The notes: generated from the letters alone by a model not told the origin. A DNA stretch of 64,000 nucleotides from Psychroflexus torquis ATCC 700755 (GCF_000153485.2 NC_018721.1:2356001-2420000); one strand, 5' to 3'; positions 1-8,501 are shown, counted from the stretch's first letter. Made by a program: numbers and translations.

Positions 1-459
1 GATAGAACCCAGCATTTAGCCAAAAATGGTATTTGGTTTAGTTCAGAATCTTCTCTTAACCTTTTGGCTTTAGAAGATGTAAAAAGGGGATTTGAAGCTA
101 ATAAGACCCTTCGTGTTAGAACCATGCAAATAACAGAAGAAGGTGAAAAGGAAATTTTAACTAGAGAAGAATCTTTACTGAAATTAAATACTTCTGGTGT
201 AGGTGTTATAGAAGGAGCTAATCTTAGCCAAAACGAGTATGGAGCACCCCTATTTGGTGGTTTTTTCTTTTTCATTACAGGCTTCCACGGCTTCCATGTC
301 TTGTCTGGGGTGCTTATTCTTATTATCGTTTTCTTTAATGTTTTGGTTGGCACTTACGAGAAAAGAGGAAGTTACGAAATGGTGGAAAAGGTTGGTCTTT
401 ACTGGCACTTTGTAGATTTAGTTTGGGTATTTGTATTCACATTTTTCTACTTGGTTTAA
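1..459 (+). CDS. Cytochrome c oxidase subunit III, 3' part
   Basis: This is the C-terminal 152 residues of a heme-copper oxidase subunit III, an inner-membrane subunit of the terminal respiratory oxidase. The reading frame is open from base 1, so the gene starts outside the window; the internal TTG near 64 is not a real start. Two hydrophobic helices are visible (FFFFITGFHGFHVLSG and the C-terminal VDLVWVFVFTFFYLV). The motif GFHGFHV and the terminal YWHFVDLVW are the conserved subunit III signatures. Subunit IV follows 27 bp downstream in the same operon. Family assignment is firm; caa3 or aa3 type cannot be told from this fragment. Confidence 0.93.
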   Translation, partial: DRTQHLAKNGIWFSSESSLNLLALEDVKRGFEANKTLRVRTMQITEEGEKEILTREESLLKLNTSGVGVIEGANLSQNEYGAPLFGGFFFFITGFHGFHVLSGVLILIIVFFNVLVGTYEKRGSYEMVEKVGLYWHFVDLVWVFVFTFFYLV

Positions 460-486
460 TTAATAATACATTGAATTTATAATAAA

Positions 487-852
487 ATGGCACACGATAC
501 AACACACGGAGTACATGCAGGAGCAAAAAAACGCATATGGCAAGTTTTTATCATTTTATCTATACTAACCATAGTAGAGGTAGTTTTAGGAATTATAAAA
601 CCAGATTTTCTTGTTCATAATGATTTAGTTTCCTTATCCTTTCTCAACTGGATTTTTATTGTGCTTACGATTGTAAAAGCCTATTATATAGTTTGGGCAT
701 TTATGCACATGGAGCATGAATCGGGAAGTTTGAGAAGAGTTGTCGTCTGGACTGGTGTCTTTTTAATTAGTTATTTGATAGCTATACTATTGATAGAAGG
801 GTCATATATTCAAGAAATATACTCTGATGGATACATTACTTGGGATTTCTAA
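487..852 (+). CDS. Cytochrome c oxidase subunit IV (prokaryotic)
   Basis: A 121-residue inner-membrane protein with three predicted helices (about residues 18-38, 52-75 and 85-105). The second helix carries FIVLTIVKAYYIVWAFMHMEHE, close to the conserved core of bacterial oxidase subunit IV. It is a small accessory subunit that stabilises the terminal oxidase. The N-terminus is His-rich (MAHDTTHGVHAG), as is common in Bacteroidota versions. It lies 27 bp after subunit III, and a terminator-like hairpin follows. Assignment rests on the helix pattern, the motif and the operon. Confidence 0.88.
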   Translation: MAHDTTHGVHAGAKKRIWQVFIILSILTIVEVVLGIIKPDFLVHNDLVSLSFLNWIFIVLTIVKAYYIVWAFMHMEHESGSLRRVVVWTGVFLISYLIAILLIEGSYIQEIYSDGYITWDF

Positions 853-875
853 GAAAAGAAGGTTAAATATAATTC

Positions 876-907
876 AAAAGGCGGTTCACTAAAATCGTCT
901 TTTTTAT
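876..907 (+). terminator. Probable terminator after the oxidase genes
   Basis: An 8-bp stem (AAAAGGCG pairing with CGTCTTTT, one wobble) encloses a 12-nt loop and runs into a T-rich tract. It sits 23 bp after subunit IV and just before the next gene, so it may only attenuate transcription into the SCO genes. Confidence 0.5.
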
Positions 908-928
908 TTTTGTATATAATTTTATCAT

Positions 929-1570
929 ATGAAAAAATACGCTGTTCTTATTGTTTTGTTTGTTCTTCCTTTGGTAGCGTATTTATTTTTCTCTAGCGGG
1001 ATCAATAGTTTTGGAAGACTCCCAGTACTTAAAGAAAATCTTTCCTTGTTGAACGAATTTGAAACTGACGACATCGCCTTCGTCAATAAAATCACAATCC
1101 TGACTTTCTTTGGGAACGACTTCAAAGTGAAAAAGGTACATGCTTTCAATATGAAAGAGAAAATCTATGATCGTTATCACAAGTTTGATGATTTTCAAGT
1201 CGTTACATTGGTGGCACCAAATTTAGAAGATGAAATCGAAGAATTTAAAAGTGAAATCAATAAAACTTCAGATGCTGCAGATTGGTTTTTTCTTGAACTA
1301 CCAGACGATCAAATTAAAAAGGTGTTTGAAAGTTTGGAATCTGATTTAAAACTCGATGGTAAGTTTTCTTCAACCTTCGCTTTTGTTATTGATAAAAAAA
1401 TGAGTTTGAGAGGGAGGAGTGACGACGAAGACGAAGGCACAAAATACGCCTACGATTTAAGCAATATAAAAGAGGTAAGCGATAAAATGAATGATGACAT
1501 TAAAATCATTCTTGCAGAATATCGATTTGCCTTAAAAAAGAATAATGCGCAAAGAGAAAAAAGACCATGA
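929..1570 (+). CDS. Membrane-anchored SCO-like protein without cysteines
   Basis: 213 residues with one N-terminal membrane anchor (about residues 4-21) and a predicted periplasmic domain. The body looks like a divergent thioredoxin fold: a TILTFF strand near residue 57, a VVTLVAP strand, and a FAFVIDKKMSLRGR segment that resembles the late strands of SCO proteins. No cysteine is visible, so it could neither bind copper through CxxxC nor act as a thiol reductase. It overlaps the true SCO1 gene downstream by 4 bp, which implies translational coupling and a role in oxidase assembly. The SCO-like fold is an inference from pattern and context; conserved hypothetical protein is the safe name. Confidence 0.65.
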   Translation: MKKYAVLIVLFVLPLVAYLFFSSGINSFGRLPVLKENLSLLNEFETDDIAFVNKITILTFFGNDFKVKKVHAFNMKEKIYDRYHKFDDFQVVTLVAPNLEDEIEEFKSEINKTSDAADWFFLELPDDQIKKVFESLESDLKLDGKFSSTFAFVIDKKMSLRGRSDDEDEGTKYAYDLSNIKEVSDKMNDDIKIILAEYRFALKKNNAQREKRP

Positions 1571-2241
1571 AAAAATACTCTTACGTAGGAATATCACTTG
1601 TCATTTTAGTGTTTGGAATTTGGGTGGTTAGTGAATATCTAGCCCGTAATTCCAAGGAAAGTTTATCCTATATAGAAATAGAAGGCGAACGTAAAAAAGT
1701 TCCTGAATTTGATTTTAGAAATCAGAATAATAAAACGATTACCAATAAGGATTATCTTGGGAAAGTCTATGTTGTCGAGTTCTTTTTTGCTACTTGTCCA
1801 ACTATTTGCCCTATTATGAATGAAAATTTATTGGAGGTACAAGATCAGTTTTATGGTAACATGAATTTTGGAATAGCTTCATTCACTATTAATCCTGAGC
1901 ATGACACTCCTGAAGTTTTGAAAAAACATGCAGAAGAGCTCGGTGTTAAGCATCCTCATTGGAATTTTTTGACTGGAGATAAAGATAAAATTTATGAGCT
2001 TGCCAATAAAGGCTTTAATATTTATGCCCGTGAAGATGAGAAAGCAGAGGGTGGGTTTGAGCACTCTGGGTTCTTTGCTTTGATTGACCAAGAAGGATAC
2101 ATCCGAAGTAGGAAAGATGAAGCAGGGAACTCTATTATTTTTTACCAAGGTTCGGTTCCTATCGATAATAATAGTGGTGAAGGGCATGAAACCCAGCAAA
2201 TTGATATTTTAATGGAGGACATTCAAATTCTTTTGAAATGA
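1567..2241 (+). CDS. SCO1/SenC family copper chaperone
   Basis: 224 residues: an N-terminal membrane anchor (about 7-25) and a periplasmic thioredoxin-fold domain. The copper site CPTICP (CxxxC, near residue 78) is intact, and the distal histidine is present in GFEHSGFFALID. SCO proteins deliver copper to the CuA centre of cytochrome c oxidase, which fits the upstream oxidase subunits. The start overlaps the preceding gene by 4 bp and the stop overlaps the following DUF420 gene by 4 bp, so the three are one translationally coupled unit. Confidence 0.93.
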   Translation: MKKYSYVGISLVILVFGIWVVSEYLARNSKESLSYIEIEGERKKVPEFDFRNQNNKTITNKDYLGKVYVVEFFFATCPTICPIMNENLLEVQDQFYGNMNFGIASFTINPEHDTPEVLKKHAEELGVKHPHWNFLTGDKDKIYELANKGFNIYAREDEKAEGGFEHSGFFALIDQEGYIRSRKDEAGNSIIFYQGSVPIDNNSGEGHETQQIDILMEDIQILLK

Positions 2242-2777
2242 AAGCTAGTTTAATCAAATCCGATAAAACGATGGTTCCAATTATTATTGTACTCTCCATC
2301 GTCATTCCAATAGTGGTCATTGTACTTATGAACCTGCCAACTCGTTATAACCTTCTTGGTCTGGATGTTGGGACATTTCCCTTTTTTCATGCAGTTATCA
2401 ATGGACTTACAGCAATACTGCTATTTCTAGGATATCGATTTATAAAACAAAAGAAAAAAGTTGAGCATAAAACTGTCATGATTACAGCTTTTGGCTTGTC
2501 GGCCCTTTTTTTAGTAAGCTACGTCATTTCTAAACTTAGTATCGATCCAGTTCCTTATGGAGGAGAAGGTTTCATAAGATACCTTTATTTCTTTATTCTT
2601 ATTACACATATCGCCTTATCGGGAATAATTATTCCTTTAGTTCTTTTTACAATCTATAGGGGATTGACGGGTGAATATGATAAGCATAAAAAAATTGCGA
2701 GATGGACTTTTCCTATTTGGATGTATGTAGCTGTCACAGGGGTTTTAGTCTATTTATTTATGTTACCTTATTATTAA
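2238..2777 (+). CDS. DUF420 membrane protein
   Basis: A 179-residue inner-membrane protein with about five helices. It matches the DUF420 family, which is found in cytochrome oxidase assembly operons (the Bacillus relative is CtaM). Conserved features visible are a histidine in PFFHAVINGLTA, HIALSGIIIPLVL near residue 123, and the C-terminal KIARWTFPIWMYVAVTGV. Its position directly after SCO1 with a 4-bp overlap supports a role in oxidase maturation. The biochemical role is not known from the sequence. Confidence 0.88.
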   Translation: MKASLIKSDKTMVPIIIVLSIVIPIVVIVLMNLPTRYNLLGLDVGTFPFFHAVINGLTAILLFLGYRFIKQKKKVEHKTVMITAFGLSALFLVSYVISKLSIDPVPYGGEGFIRYLYFFILITHIALSGIIIPLVLFTIYRGLTGEYDKHKKIARWTFPIWMYVAVTGVLVYLFMLPYY

Positions 2778-2790
2778 AATAATGATCACG

Positions 2791-3027
2791 ATGAAAGCAA
2801 AAAAAGTTTTAATCACAGTAGCACTGGTTCTGTTCTTTGTCTTTGAGGCCAGTTCCCAATGTTCTATGTGTAGAGCCGTATTGGAGTCTGAAGCAGATCA
2901 AGGCGCTGCAAAAGCTATAAACGATGGTATAGTTTATCTTATGGCTTTTCCTTATATTTTGGTAGGCGGTGTACTCTACGTCGTCTACAGAACTTTTAAA
3001 AATAAAAAATCTCAACAAAACTCATAA
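2791..3027 (+). CDS. Small exported protein with a CSMCRA motif
   Basis: About 78 residues: a signal peptide or first helix (residues 1-22), a short segment with CSMCRA directly after the presumed cleavage site, and a second helix (about 47-68) with a basic tail. An upstream in-frame ATG at 2782 is possible, but the one at 2791 gives a cleaner signal peptide. The two-cysteine motif and the position beside SCO1 and DUF420 suggest a redox or metal-related role on the outer face of the inner membrane. This short family recurs in Bacteroidota oxidase operons; its function is unknown. Confidence 0.7.
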   Translation: MKAKKVLITVALVLFFVFEASSQCSMCRAVLESEADQGAAKAINDGIVYLMAFPYILVGGVLYVVYRTFKNKKSQQNS

Positions 3028-3028
3028 A

Positions 3029-3382
3029 ATGAAAAAAGTATTCTATCTATCCACTTGTGATACCTGCAAAAATATTTTAGGTAAGTTGTCTTTGCCTGAA
3101 GATATAAAGCTACAGGACCTTAAGAAAGATCATATTTCTGAAGAGGACTTGGAATACCTTTTTAAATATACAAGATCTTACGAACTCTTACTTAATAAGA
3201 GAGCTCAAAGATATAAAGAAGAGGGGTTAAAAGATGAGAACCTGTCTGAGGAAGAAATAAAAACGTGTATTCTATCTCATTACACCTTTTTAAAGCGACC
3301 TATATTTATTTATGATGAAAAGATATTCATAGGAAATGATAAGCATACCGTAGATGCTTTGAAGTCTTTGTTTCATGAGTAA
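3029..3382 (+). CDS. ArsC/Spx-family thioredoxin-fold protein
   Basis: 117 residues, starting at the ATG that follows the previous stop. The N-terminus FYLSTCDTCKNIL carries a CxxC pair, as in the ArsC/Spx/YffB family, and RPIFIYDEKIFIGND matches the conserved Arg-Pro region near the C-terminus. Members reduce arsenate or other thiol substrates, or act as Spx-like regulators. There is no arsenic gene next to it (the arsenic cassette is 4.5 kb away), so arsenate reductase activity should not be assumed. The stop overlaps the EamA gene start by 8 bp. Confidence 0.82.
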   Translation: MKKVFYLSTCDTCKNILGKLSLPEDIKLQDLKKDHISEEDLEYLFKYTRSYELLLNKRAQRYKEEGLKDENLSEEEIKTCILSHYTFLKRPIFIYDEKIFIGNDKHTVDALKSLFHE

Positions 3383-4277
3383 ACGAGTTCAAGCGTTAAT
3401 TGCTGCTTTATTTGCAACCTCTGTGTTTGGCGTCACCCATACTCTGGCTAAAGGCTTAATGCCAGATTATATTCAACCTTTAGGTTTTATTTTGATAAGA
3501 GTGTTAGGTGCGGGTATTCTATTTTGGATTGTGAGTTTTTTCATTAAAAATGAAAAAATTAAAAAAGAACATTGGCCAAGACTATTATTATGCGCTCTAC
3601 TTGGGATGGCTCTCAATATGCTTTTTTTCTTTAAGGGCTTGAGTTTAACCACTCCAATTAATAGCTCTGTAATAGTGACCATAACTCCCATTTTGGTATT
3701 TGTATTATCTGCACTCTTGATCCGAGAAAAAGTAACTTGGCTCAAGTGTTTGGGAGCTATAATCGGTTTATTTGGAGGGCTTGCCTTAATTATATTTGGC
3801 GTACAACAACAAGTTGACGCTCCTAATATTCCGCTTGGTAATGCAATGATTTTTGTCAATGCAACGTCCTATGGTTTGTTTTTAATTGTTGCCAAGCCTT
3901 TAACCAAAATCTATCACCCTGTTACGCTTATGCGTTGGCTATTTTTAACCTCTATCATTATAAACCTACCCATTGGTTGGACAGAGTTTGTAAGTGTAGA
4001 ATGGCAAACTTTGCCTTTTGCTATTATTTGGCGAATAGGGTTTGTAATTATAGGAACTACTTTTTTAACTTACCTGTTGAATATTTTTGCCCTCAAATAT
4101 TTATCTGCTTCTACTATTGGAGTATTTGTATACTTACAACCTGTCATAGCAATAGCTTTTGCTATTATTTCTGGAGCAGATGAACTCAATGGGTTAAAGA
4201 TTATTTCTGCTATACTCGTTTTCTTAGGGGTTTTTATGGTAACTAAAAATCCATCTAGGAAAAGAGCTAAAGCTTAA
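3375..4277 (+). CDS. EamA/DMT-superfamily exporter
   Basis: A 300-residue inner-membrane protein with ten predicted helices arranged as two EamA repeats (about residues 8-140 and 150-288). Typical motifs are the first-repeat TPINSSVIVTITPILV and the second-repeat STIGVFVYLQPVIA. Such proteins export metabolites or amino acids; the substrate cannot be told. It ends the operon that begins with the oxidase genes. Confidence 0.9.
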   Translation: MSKRVQALIAALFATSVFGVTHTLAKGLMPDYIQPLGFILIRVLGAGILFWIVSFFIKNEKIKKEHWPRLLLCALLGMALNMLFFFKGLSLTTPINSSVIVTITPILVFVLSALLIREKVTWLKCLGAIIGLFGGLALIIFGVQQQVDAPNIPLGNAMIFVNATSYGLFLIVAKPLTKIYHPVTLMRWLFLTSIIINLPIGWTEFVSVEWQTLPFAIIWRIGFVIIGTTFLTYLLNIFALKYLSASTIGVFVYLQPVIAIAFAIISGADELNGLKIISAILVFLGVFMVTKNPSRKRAKA

Positions 4278-4573
4278 TATATTTTTTCTGGTGTTTGTAA
4301 CAGTTGCTTTTCTGAAGAAATCAATTACTAGCTATGTAATAAATACTTTTTTAAATGCTTGAAAAGGTCTTTAGGTAGTATCTATTTTTAAAATGGAACA
4401 ACTTTTTTGTATAAAAACTCAGTGATTTCATCATTGAAGTCTAGGTTTAAATTGTCCAAAACTTGCCTAGTGAATGTATGTTTTTATTTTTTTTGGACAT
4501 CGATTTAAAGACATAACGGTATCAGAAAAATAGTAGGATTTAAAATGCTCACTAACAACATAAAGGATAAAAA
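4278..4573. other. Gap between EamA and fasciclin genes
   Basis: About 300 bp of AT-rich DNA between converging genes. No conserved reading frame, RNA gene or repeat was recognised apart from the terminator at its right edge. Confidence 0.6.
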
Positions 4574-4599
4574 AAAGACCACCTGAGAAGGTGGTCTTT
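4574..4599 (-). terminator. Terminator of the fasciclin gene
   Basis: A perfect 11-bp stem (AAAGACCACCT with AGGTGGTCTTT) closes a GAGA tetraloop, and a run of A on the plus strand gives a U tract on the minus-strand transcript. It lies 18 bp beyond the fasciclin stop codon. It could also stop transcripts coming from the EamA side. Confidence 0.9.
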
Positions 4600-4617
4600 A
4601 AACTAAACTAAGTTTTT

Positions 4618-5085
4618 TTACTTTGGCATTACAACACTATCAATGGCATGAATCACTCCGTTAGAAGCAGCAACATCTGCAATAACGACGGTTGACTTTC
4701 CACCATTTGCATCAGTTAAAATTACTTTTCCATCTTCAAGGCTTAAGTCAATCTTTCCACCTTGAACAGTGTCTACTGTAAATTTACCATCATTCTCAGT
4801 AATTGCACTTATCAATGCAGCAGATTCAAACTTTCCAGAAACAACATGGTAGGTAAGTACACTTGCTAATTTCTCTTTGCTTTCTGGCTTCAATAAAGTG
4901 TCTACAGTGCCTTCAGGTAATTTGTTAAAGGCATCATTGGTTGGTGCTAATACTGTAAATGGTCCTTCACCACTTAAGGTATCAACCAATTCTGCTGCCT
5001 TTACTGCTGCAACTAATGTTGTAAAAGAATCATTTCCAGCTGCGACGCCCACTATATTCGGGATGTCATTTTTTGAATTTTCCAT
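4618..5085 (-). CDS. Single fasciclin (FAS1) domain protein
   Basis: 155 residues forming one FAS1 domain over nearly the whole length. Both conserved boxes are visible: GPFTVLAPTNDAFNKLP (H1, near residue 40) and the second box ADVAASNGVIHAIDSVVMP at the end; the YHVVSGK motif lies between them. FAS1 proteins normally mediate adhesion outside the cell. Here the protein begins MENSKNDIPNIVG with no signal peptide or lipobox, so it appears cytoplasmic or uses another export route. It has its own promoter-like box and terminator, so it is monocistronic. Confidence 0.93.
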   Translation of the reverse strand: MENSKNDIPNIVGVAAGNDSFTTLVAAVKAAELVDTLSGEGPFTVLAPTNDAFNKLPEGTVDTLLKPESKEKLASVLTYHVVSGKFESAALISAITENDGKFTVDTVQGGKIDLSLEDGKVILTDANGGKSTVVIADVAASNGVIHAIDSVVMPK

Positions 5086-5109
5086 ATTTTTATTTTATTA
5101 ATTTGAATA

Positions 5110-5117
5110 CAAACTTA
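5110..5117 (-). promoter_or_regulatory. -7 promoter box for the fasciclin gene
   Basis: On the minus strand the sequence TAAGTTTG matches the Bacteroidota -7 consensus TAnnTTTG, 25 bp before the start codon. No clear -33 TTG sits at the usual distance. Confidence 0.5.
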
Positions 5118-5297
5118 ATTTATTCAAATACTAGTTTTAGTTAACAAATATCACAATGAGCAAATTATTATCATTGGCTTTAGCTTATGGTTTGTAGGCT
5201 ATAGCTGTGTTTAGCTTTAGTATTTGTAAGTGGCGTAGATGTTAGTTTTTTTGAAAAACTTGAAATTTGTCCGCTTCAGCTCTTAGGTAAATCATCT

Positions 5298-7724
5298 CTA
5301 TTTTGATGTAAAAAAAGATTTCAAAGTGTTAACGTCTAGGAAATATTGCAATCGGATAGAGAAGATATGTTGTATATCCTGTTGAAATAAATTAGCAAAC
5401 GTAGTTTCAAAATTATTTTCAGCTTCAGAAGTAGTGCTGAACAATTGATTTCTATAGAGAGCGGTTAAAAAGCTTCCAGGTGCAAATTGCCAAGAATAAT
5501 TTAAATCCAAATTCCAAGTGCTGAAATTAATATCAGGATTGGAATCCAAGCTGGTCTTAGGTAAATTTTTATTTTCAGAAAGCCTTCCGTTTGGATTGAG
5601 ACCATACATAAACTCGTCATATTTCACCATATCCCAATAATGCCTCAGTTGCAGGTTGAAACCATGGAAGGGGTTAAAATTATAATTTGCAGAGATACTG
5701 TTGATTAAAATTGTCCTTTCCCGTTCTCCAAAAATAGGTTCTTGATTCAAAAAGTTAGCAAAGCCTCTGTCATTTATTCGTTTATCGAATGTGAAGTTAT
5801 ACACCATAAAGAAGTAGTCGTTGAATCTTACACGAGGTTCTAGGTTTAGTCTGTAAGCGTAAGAATCCCTCCCTTCTTCAAAAAACGTATTTGTATTTGC
5901 TCTTATGTCAATGGCGAAAGTGCGATTGTAGTTAGTTGAAAGAAATCCACCAAAACTTGTGAAATTTTCATAGATAAAAAATCGATCGTCGACGCGAGGT
6001 TCAAAATAATCAAACTGTCGTCCTGGTTCCATACCAATATTAAAACCATAAGTATCTAGTTTAGGAGATGTGGCAAAAAAACTAGTAGACAACTCCAAGC
6101 CAGTATAGGTGTTAGGGGAAGCCAACTGTTTATAGAGAGAGGCGAAGGTGAGTCTATAAGTTTGAAAGTTGGAGGTTGGCTCAAAAATACGATAAGAAGC
6201 TTCAGCTCTAATATTATTAAAATTATTCCTGAGTAAAAGCCCAAGGTCATTAATGTCATATTTTTTATCTGCGTAATCATATCTTAGAGACAATTGGTAC
6301 TGATCACTGATTTTGGCAATCTCTAAAGCAGAGCTAAAACCTGTCTTGTCATCGGTTTGTAGGTTGAGATGACTCATTTTGAATTCACCCGCAACTTTAT
6401 AGGTGTTTTTGTTATTGATAAGGTCAAACAATGCTCCTGTGACGTTTGCATTTCTAAAATCTCCAGAACGGGTTACATTGGTGTTGATTAAGCTTACCGA
6501 AGAATTTTTATTGAATTGCTGGTCAACCACCAAAATACTATAGTTTGTTAATGGCTCTATAACTTGCTCTCTAGTTTGGTTTTGAAGAGTGTCTATTGCA
6601 ATAGCCCTAGTTGACTCTGTAATGGCATTAAAAACCCCTATACCAAGACCATTTTTAAGGCGACCAGACATTTTAATAGCGTTAAGCAGGTCTATCTCAT
6701 CTGGTTCGTTTCCTGCGACTTCATTTCTTCCTAGATTTAAAGTTCCTGTAGGTTCATTTCCTACTCGTCTAGAAAAAAACAAATCTCCTTTCGTGAATAA
6801 ATCAATGCCTTCGGTAAAAAATTGACGTTGTTCTGCAAACGTTTGCTCAAATGGGCCTATATTGAGGACAACATCATCAAATCTAGCTTGACTAAAATCT
6901 GGAATAAGGGTAGCATCCAAAGTAAGATTATCGGTGATGCCATATTTTAAATCTAGGCCAAGTTTAAAATCTGTGGAAGTTTGACCTCCAATCGTATTCA
7001 CAATTCCTGTTGTAAACGGATATAAATTTAAACGCAATGGGGGTTGAAGATTTTTTATTCCAACGAGTTGTCCGTGGTACAAACCCTCATAGCCTATGGT
7101 TCTGTCTATAGGATTCCAAGCATATTCTGCTCGCTCTCTTCTAAAATATCTTCGGAATTGCACCCCCCAGCTTTGGACATCCGTTTTTGGAAATCTTAGT
7201 GTTCTATAAGGGATCTCCATTTCCAATTGCCATCCAAAATCGGTAAGCTTAACGGCGCTTTCCCAAACAGCATTCCAACCAAAATCCTGTCCTATGCTTG
7301 GTGAAGATAATGCATCGGCTTGGCTACCAGAACTGAAGACGATAAATTGAGTGTCATTTTGAGCATCGTTATTCGGGTTAAGAACCAGAGTAAAATAATC
7401 AGTTTGCCCAAACTCATCCCTAATGGTATTTTGACTCATGATTTTACTAGGATCATCAAAAAGTTTTACTGAAATAAATATAGCTTGGTCGTTATAAAAT
7501 AATTTGACTTCTGTTCTTCGATCTGGTGTTGCAGGAAGGTTTATGTTAGGTGTAAATTGAACGAAGTCACTAGCGACTTTTATAGACTGCCAAACCTCAT
7601 CCGACAAATTACCATCTATAACAGGAGCATTGTCCTGTCTTGTGATTTGGTATTGCTTCTTTGCTTGTGAAAAAGTTAAATTAACCACGCACAAAAAAAA
7701 TAAACACACCCAACGAGTAATCAT
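5298..7724 (-). CDS. DUF5916 outer-membrane protein with CBM9-like N-terminus
   Basis: About 808 residues when begun at the ATG that gives a signal peptide (MITRWVCLFFLCVVNLTFSQA); a TTG three codons upstream is less likely. Residues about 30-220 form a CBM9-like beta-sandwich (APVIDGNLSDEVWQ, then a region ending in the RRERAEYAWNP motif). The rest is a DUF5916 beta-barrel-like domain rich in alternating aromatic strands, as expected for an outer-membrane protein. The family often sits beside peptidases or carbohydrate systems, but no such partner is seen here. The final short strands, ending FLDVNTLKSFFTSK, look complete. Confidence 0.88.
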   Translation of the reverse strand: MITRWVCLFFLCVVNLTFSQAKKQYQITRQDNAPVIDGNLSDEVWQSIKVASDFVQFTPNINLPATPDRRTEVKLFYNDQAIFISVKLFDDPSKIMSQNTIRDEFGQTDYFTLVLNPNNDAQNDTQFIVFSSGSQADALSSPSIGQDFGWNAVWESAVKLTDFGWQLEMEIPYRTLRFPKTDVQSWGVQFRRYFRRERAEYAWNPIDRTIGYEGLYHGQLVGIKNLQPPLRLNLYPFTTGIVNTIGGQTSTDFKLGLDLKYGITDNLTLDATLIPDFSQARFDDVVLNIGPFEQTFAEQRQFFTEGIDLFTKGDLFFSRRVGNEPTGTLNLGRNEVAGNEPDEIDLLNAIKMSGRLKNGLGIGVFNAITESTRAIAIDTLQNQTREQVIEPLTNYSILVVDQQFNKNSSVSLINTNVTRSGDFRNANVTGALFDLINNKNTYKVAGEFKMSHLNLQTDDKTGFSSALEIAKISDQYQLSLRYDYADKKYDINDLGLLLRNNFNNIRAEASYRIFEPTSNFQTYRLTFASLYKQLASPNTYTGLELSTSFFATSPKLDTYGFNIGMEPGRQFDYFEPRVDDRFFIYENFTSFGGFLSTNYNRTFAIDIRANTNTFFEEGRDSYAYRLNLEPRVRFNDYFFMVYNFTFDKRINDRGFANFLNQEPIFGERERTILINSISANYNFNPFHGFNLQLRHYWDMVKYDEFMYGLNPNGRLSENKNLPKTSLDSNPDINFSTWNLDLNYSWQFAPGSFLTALYRNQLFSTTSEAENNFETTFANLFQQDIQHIFSIRLQYFLDVNTLKSFFTSK

Positions 7725-7801
7725 AAAATTCAAACTTATAGGCTTTTGACTTCATTTGATAAAATAAGTAAAAAGACTTTTAAAGTTTATTATTAATCGT
7801 A

Positions 7802-7813
7802 ATATTGCAATAT
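7802..7813. promoter_or_regulatory. Possible ArsR operator
   Basis: A perfect 12-bp palindrome, ATATTGCAATAT, sits 14 bp before the arsR start. ArsR/SmtB repressors bind short dyads overlapping their own promoters, so autoregulation is plausible. No experimental support is visible in the sequence. Confidence 0.4.
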
Positions 7814-7826
7814 ATAGATATAAGAA

Positions 7827-8156
7827 ATGGGAATTACACGCACAGAATTATTTACAAACAAACAAAATGAATTTGCGCAGATTGCAAAAGTATTTGGTCA
7901 CCCAGCACGCTTGGCAATTCTAGAAGTCTTACTCAAAAGCAGTACTTGTATTTGTGGCGATCTGGTTGAGGAATTAGGCTTGGCTCAATCCACTATCAGC
8001 CAACATTTAAAAGAGCTTAAAAATGCTGATATTATTAAAGGAAATATTGAAGGGAATTCAGTTTGCTATTGTATTAATGAAAAAAAGTGGTTTGAATTGA
8101 AAGTGACTTTCAATGAACTTTTTGACAGGTATCCCAATCCAAAAGAGTGTTGTTAA
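7827..8156 (+). CDS. arsR: ArsR/SmtB-family metalloregulator
   Basis: A 109-residue winged-helix protein. Residues about 18-95 hold the ArsR fold, with FGHPARLAILEVLL in the first helices and LGLAQSTISQHLKELKNADI as the recognition helix. STCICGDLVEELG carries a CxC in helix 3, the position of the arsenite site in ArsR (ELCVCDL type), and a CC pair ends the protein. It would repress until arsenite binds. It stands first in a cluster with DUF6428, Acr3 and a phosphatase-type reductase, which makes arsenite the likely inducer. Confidence 0.9.
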   Translation: MGITRTELFTNKQNEFAQIAKVFGHPARLAILEVLLKSSTCICGDLVEELGLAQSTISQHLKELKNADIIKGNIEGNSVCYCINEKKWFELKVTFNELFDRYPNPKECC

Positions 8157-8345
8157 GGATAAATTTATTCTTTCTATTGATTTATGTTGATAATATGTAT
8201 TGAGAGCTACAAAATATTTCACACGAAAAATAAAAAGAAAGAGTAGTCATTAAAAATAATTACAGAGAAAGAAAATGATACACGACTATTTTATAAACCT
8301 CTTAGAAAAGAATTGAGCAAATGCTTAGTTTGAATATCAAATATA

Positions 8346-8501
8346 ATGATGACAGAAAAGGAACTCTTTCTTAAGGTAACAGGAATCGCTTTAGGTTTAT
8401 ATAAAAGGCTTAGGCCCGGATTGTTTGAGTCTACATAGTAATGTGCCTTAAATTATGATTTGCGAACTAGTTGGCACCCTTTACCTGAAATAAAAGATTG
8501 A
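8346..8501 (+). pseudogene. Remnant of a GxxExxY-family gene
   Basis: An in-frame relic of about 51 codons begins MMTEKELFLKVTGIALGLYK and continues RLRPGLFEST, then two adjacent stop codons (TAG TAA at 8436-8441), then CALNYDLRTSWHPLPEIKD. It matches the N-terminal half of GxxExxY proteins (I..A..VHK.LGPGLLESVYE.CLAYEL), with the stops at the YE positions of the motif. The rest of the gene is gone. It lies in the 369-bp gap between arsR and the DUF6428 gene; no other feature was seen in that gap. Confidence 0.65.

Noticed and set aside
2969-3028. Upstream extension of the ArsC/Spx-like protein
   Set aside because: The extra 20 residues overlap the previous gene and do not belong to the family; the ATG at 3029 gives the normal start.
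3029-3382. Arsenate reductase of the arsenic cassette
   Set aside because: It lies in the oxidase operon, 4.5 kb from the cassette, which has its own phosphatase-type reductase.
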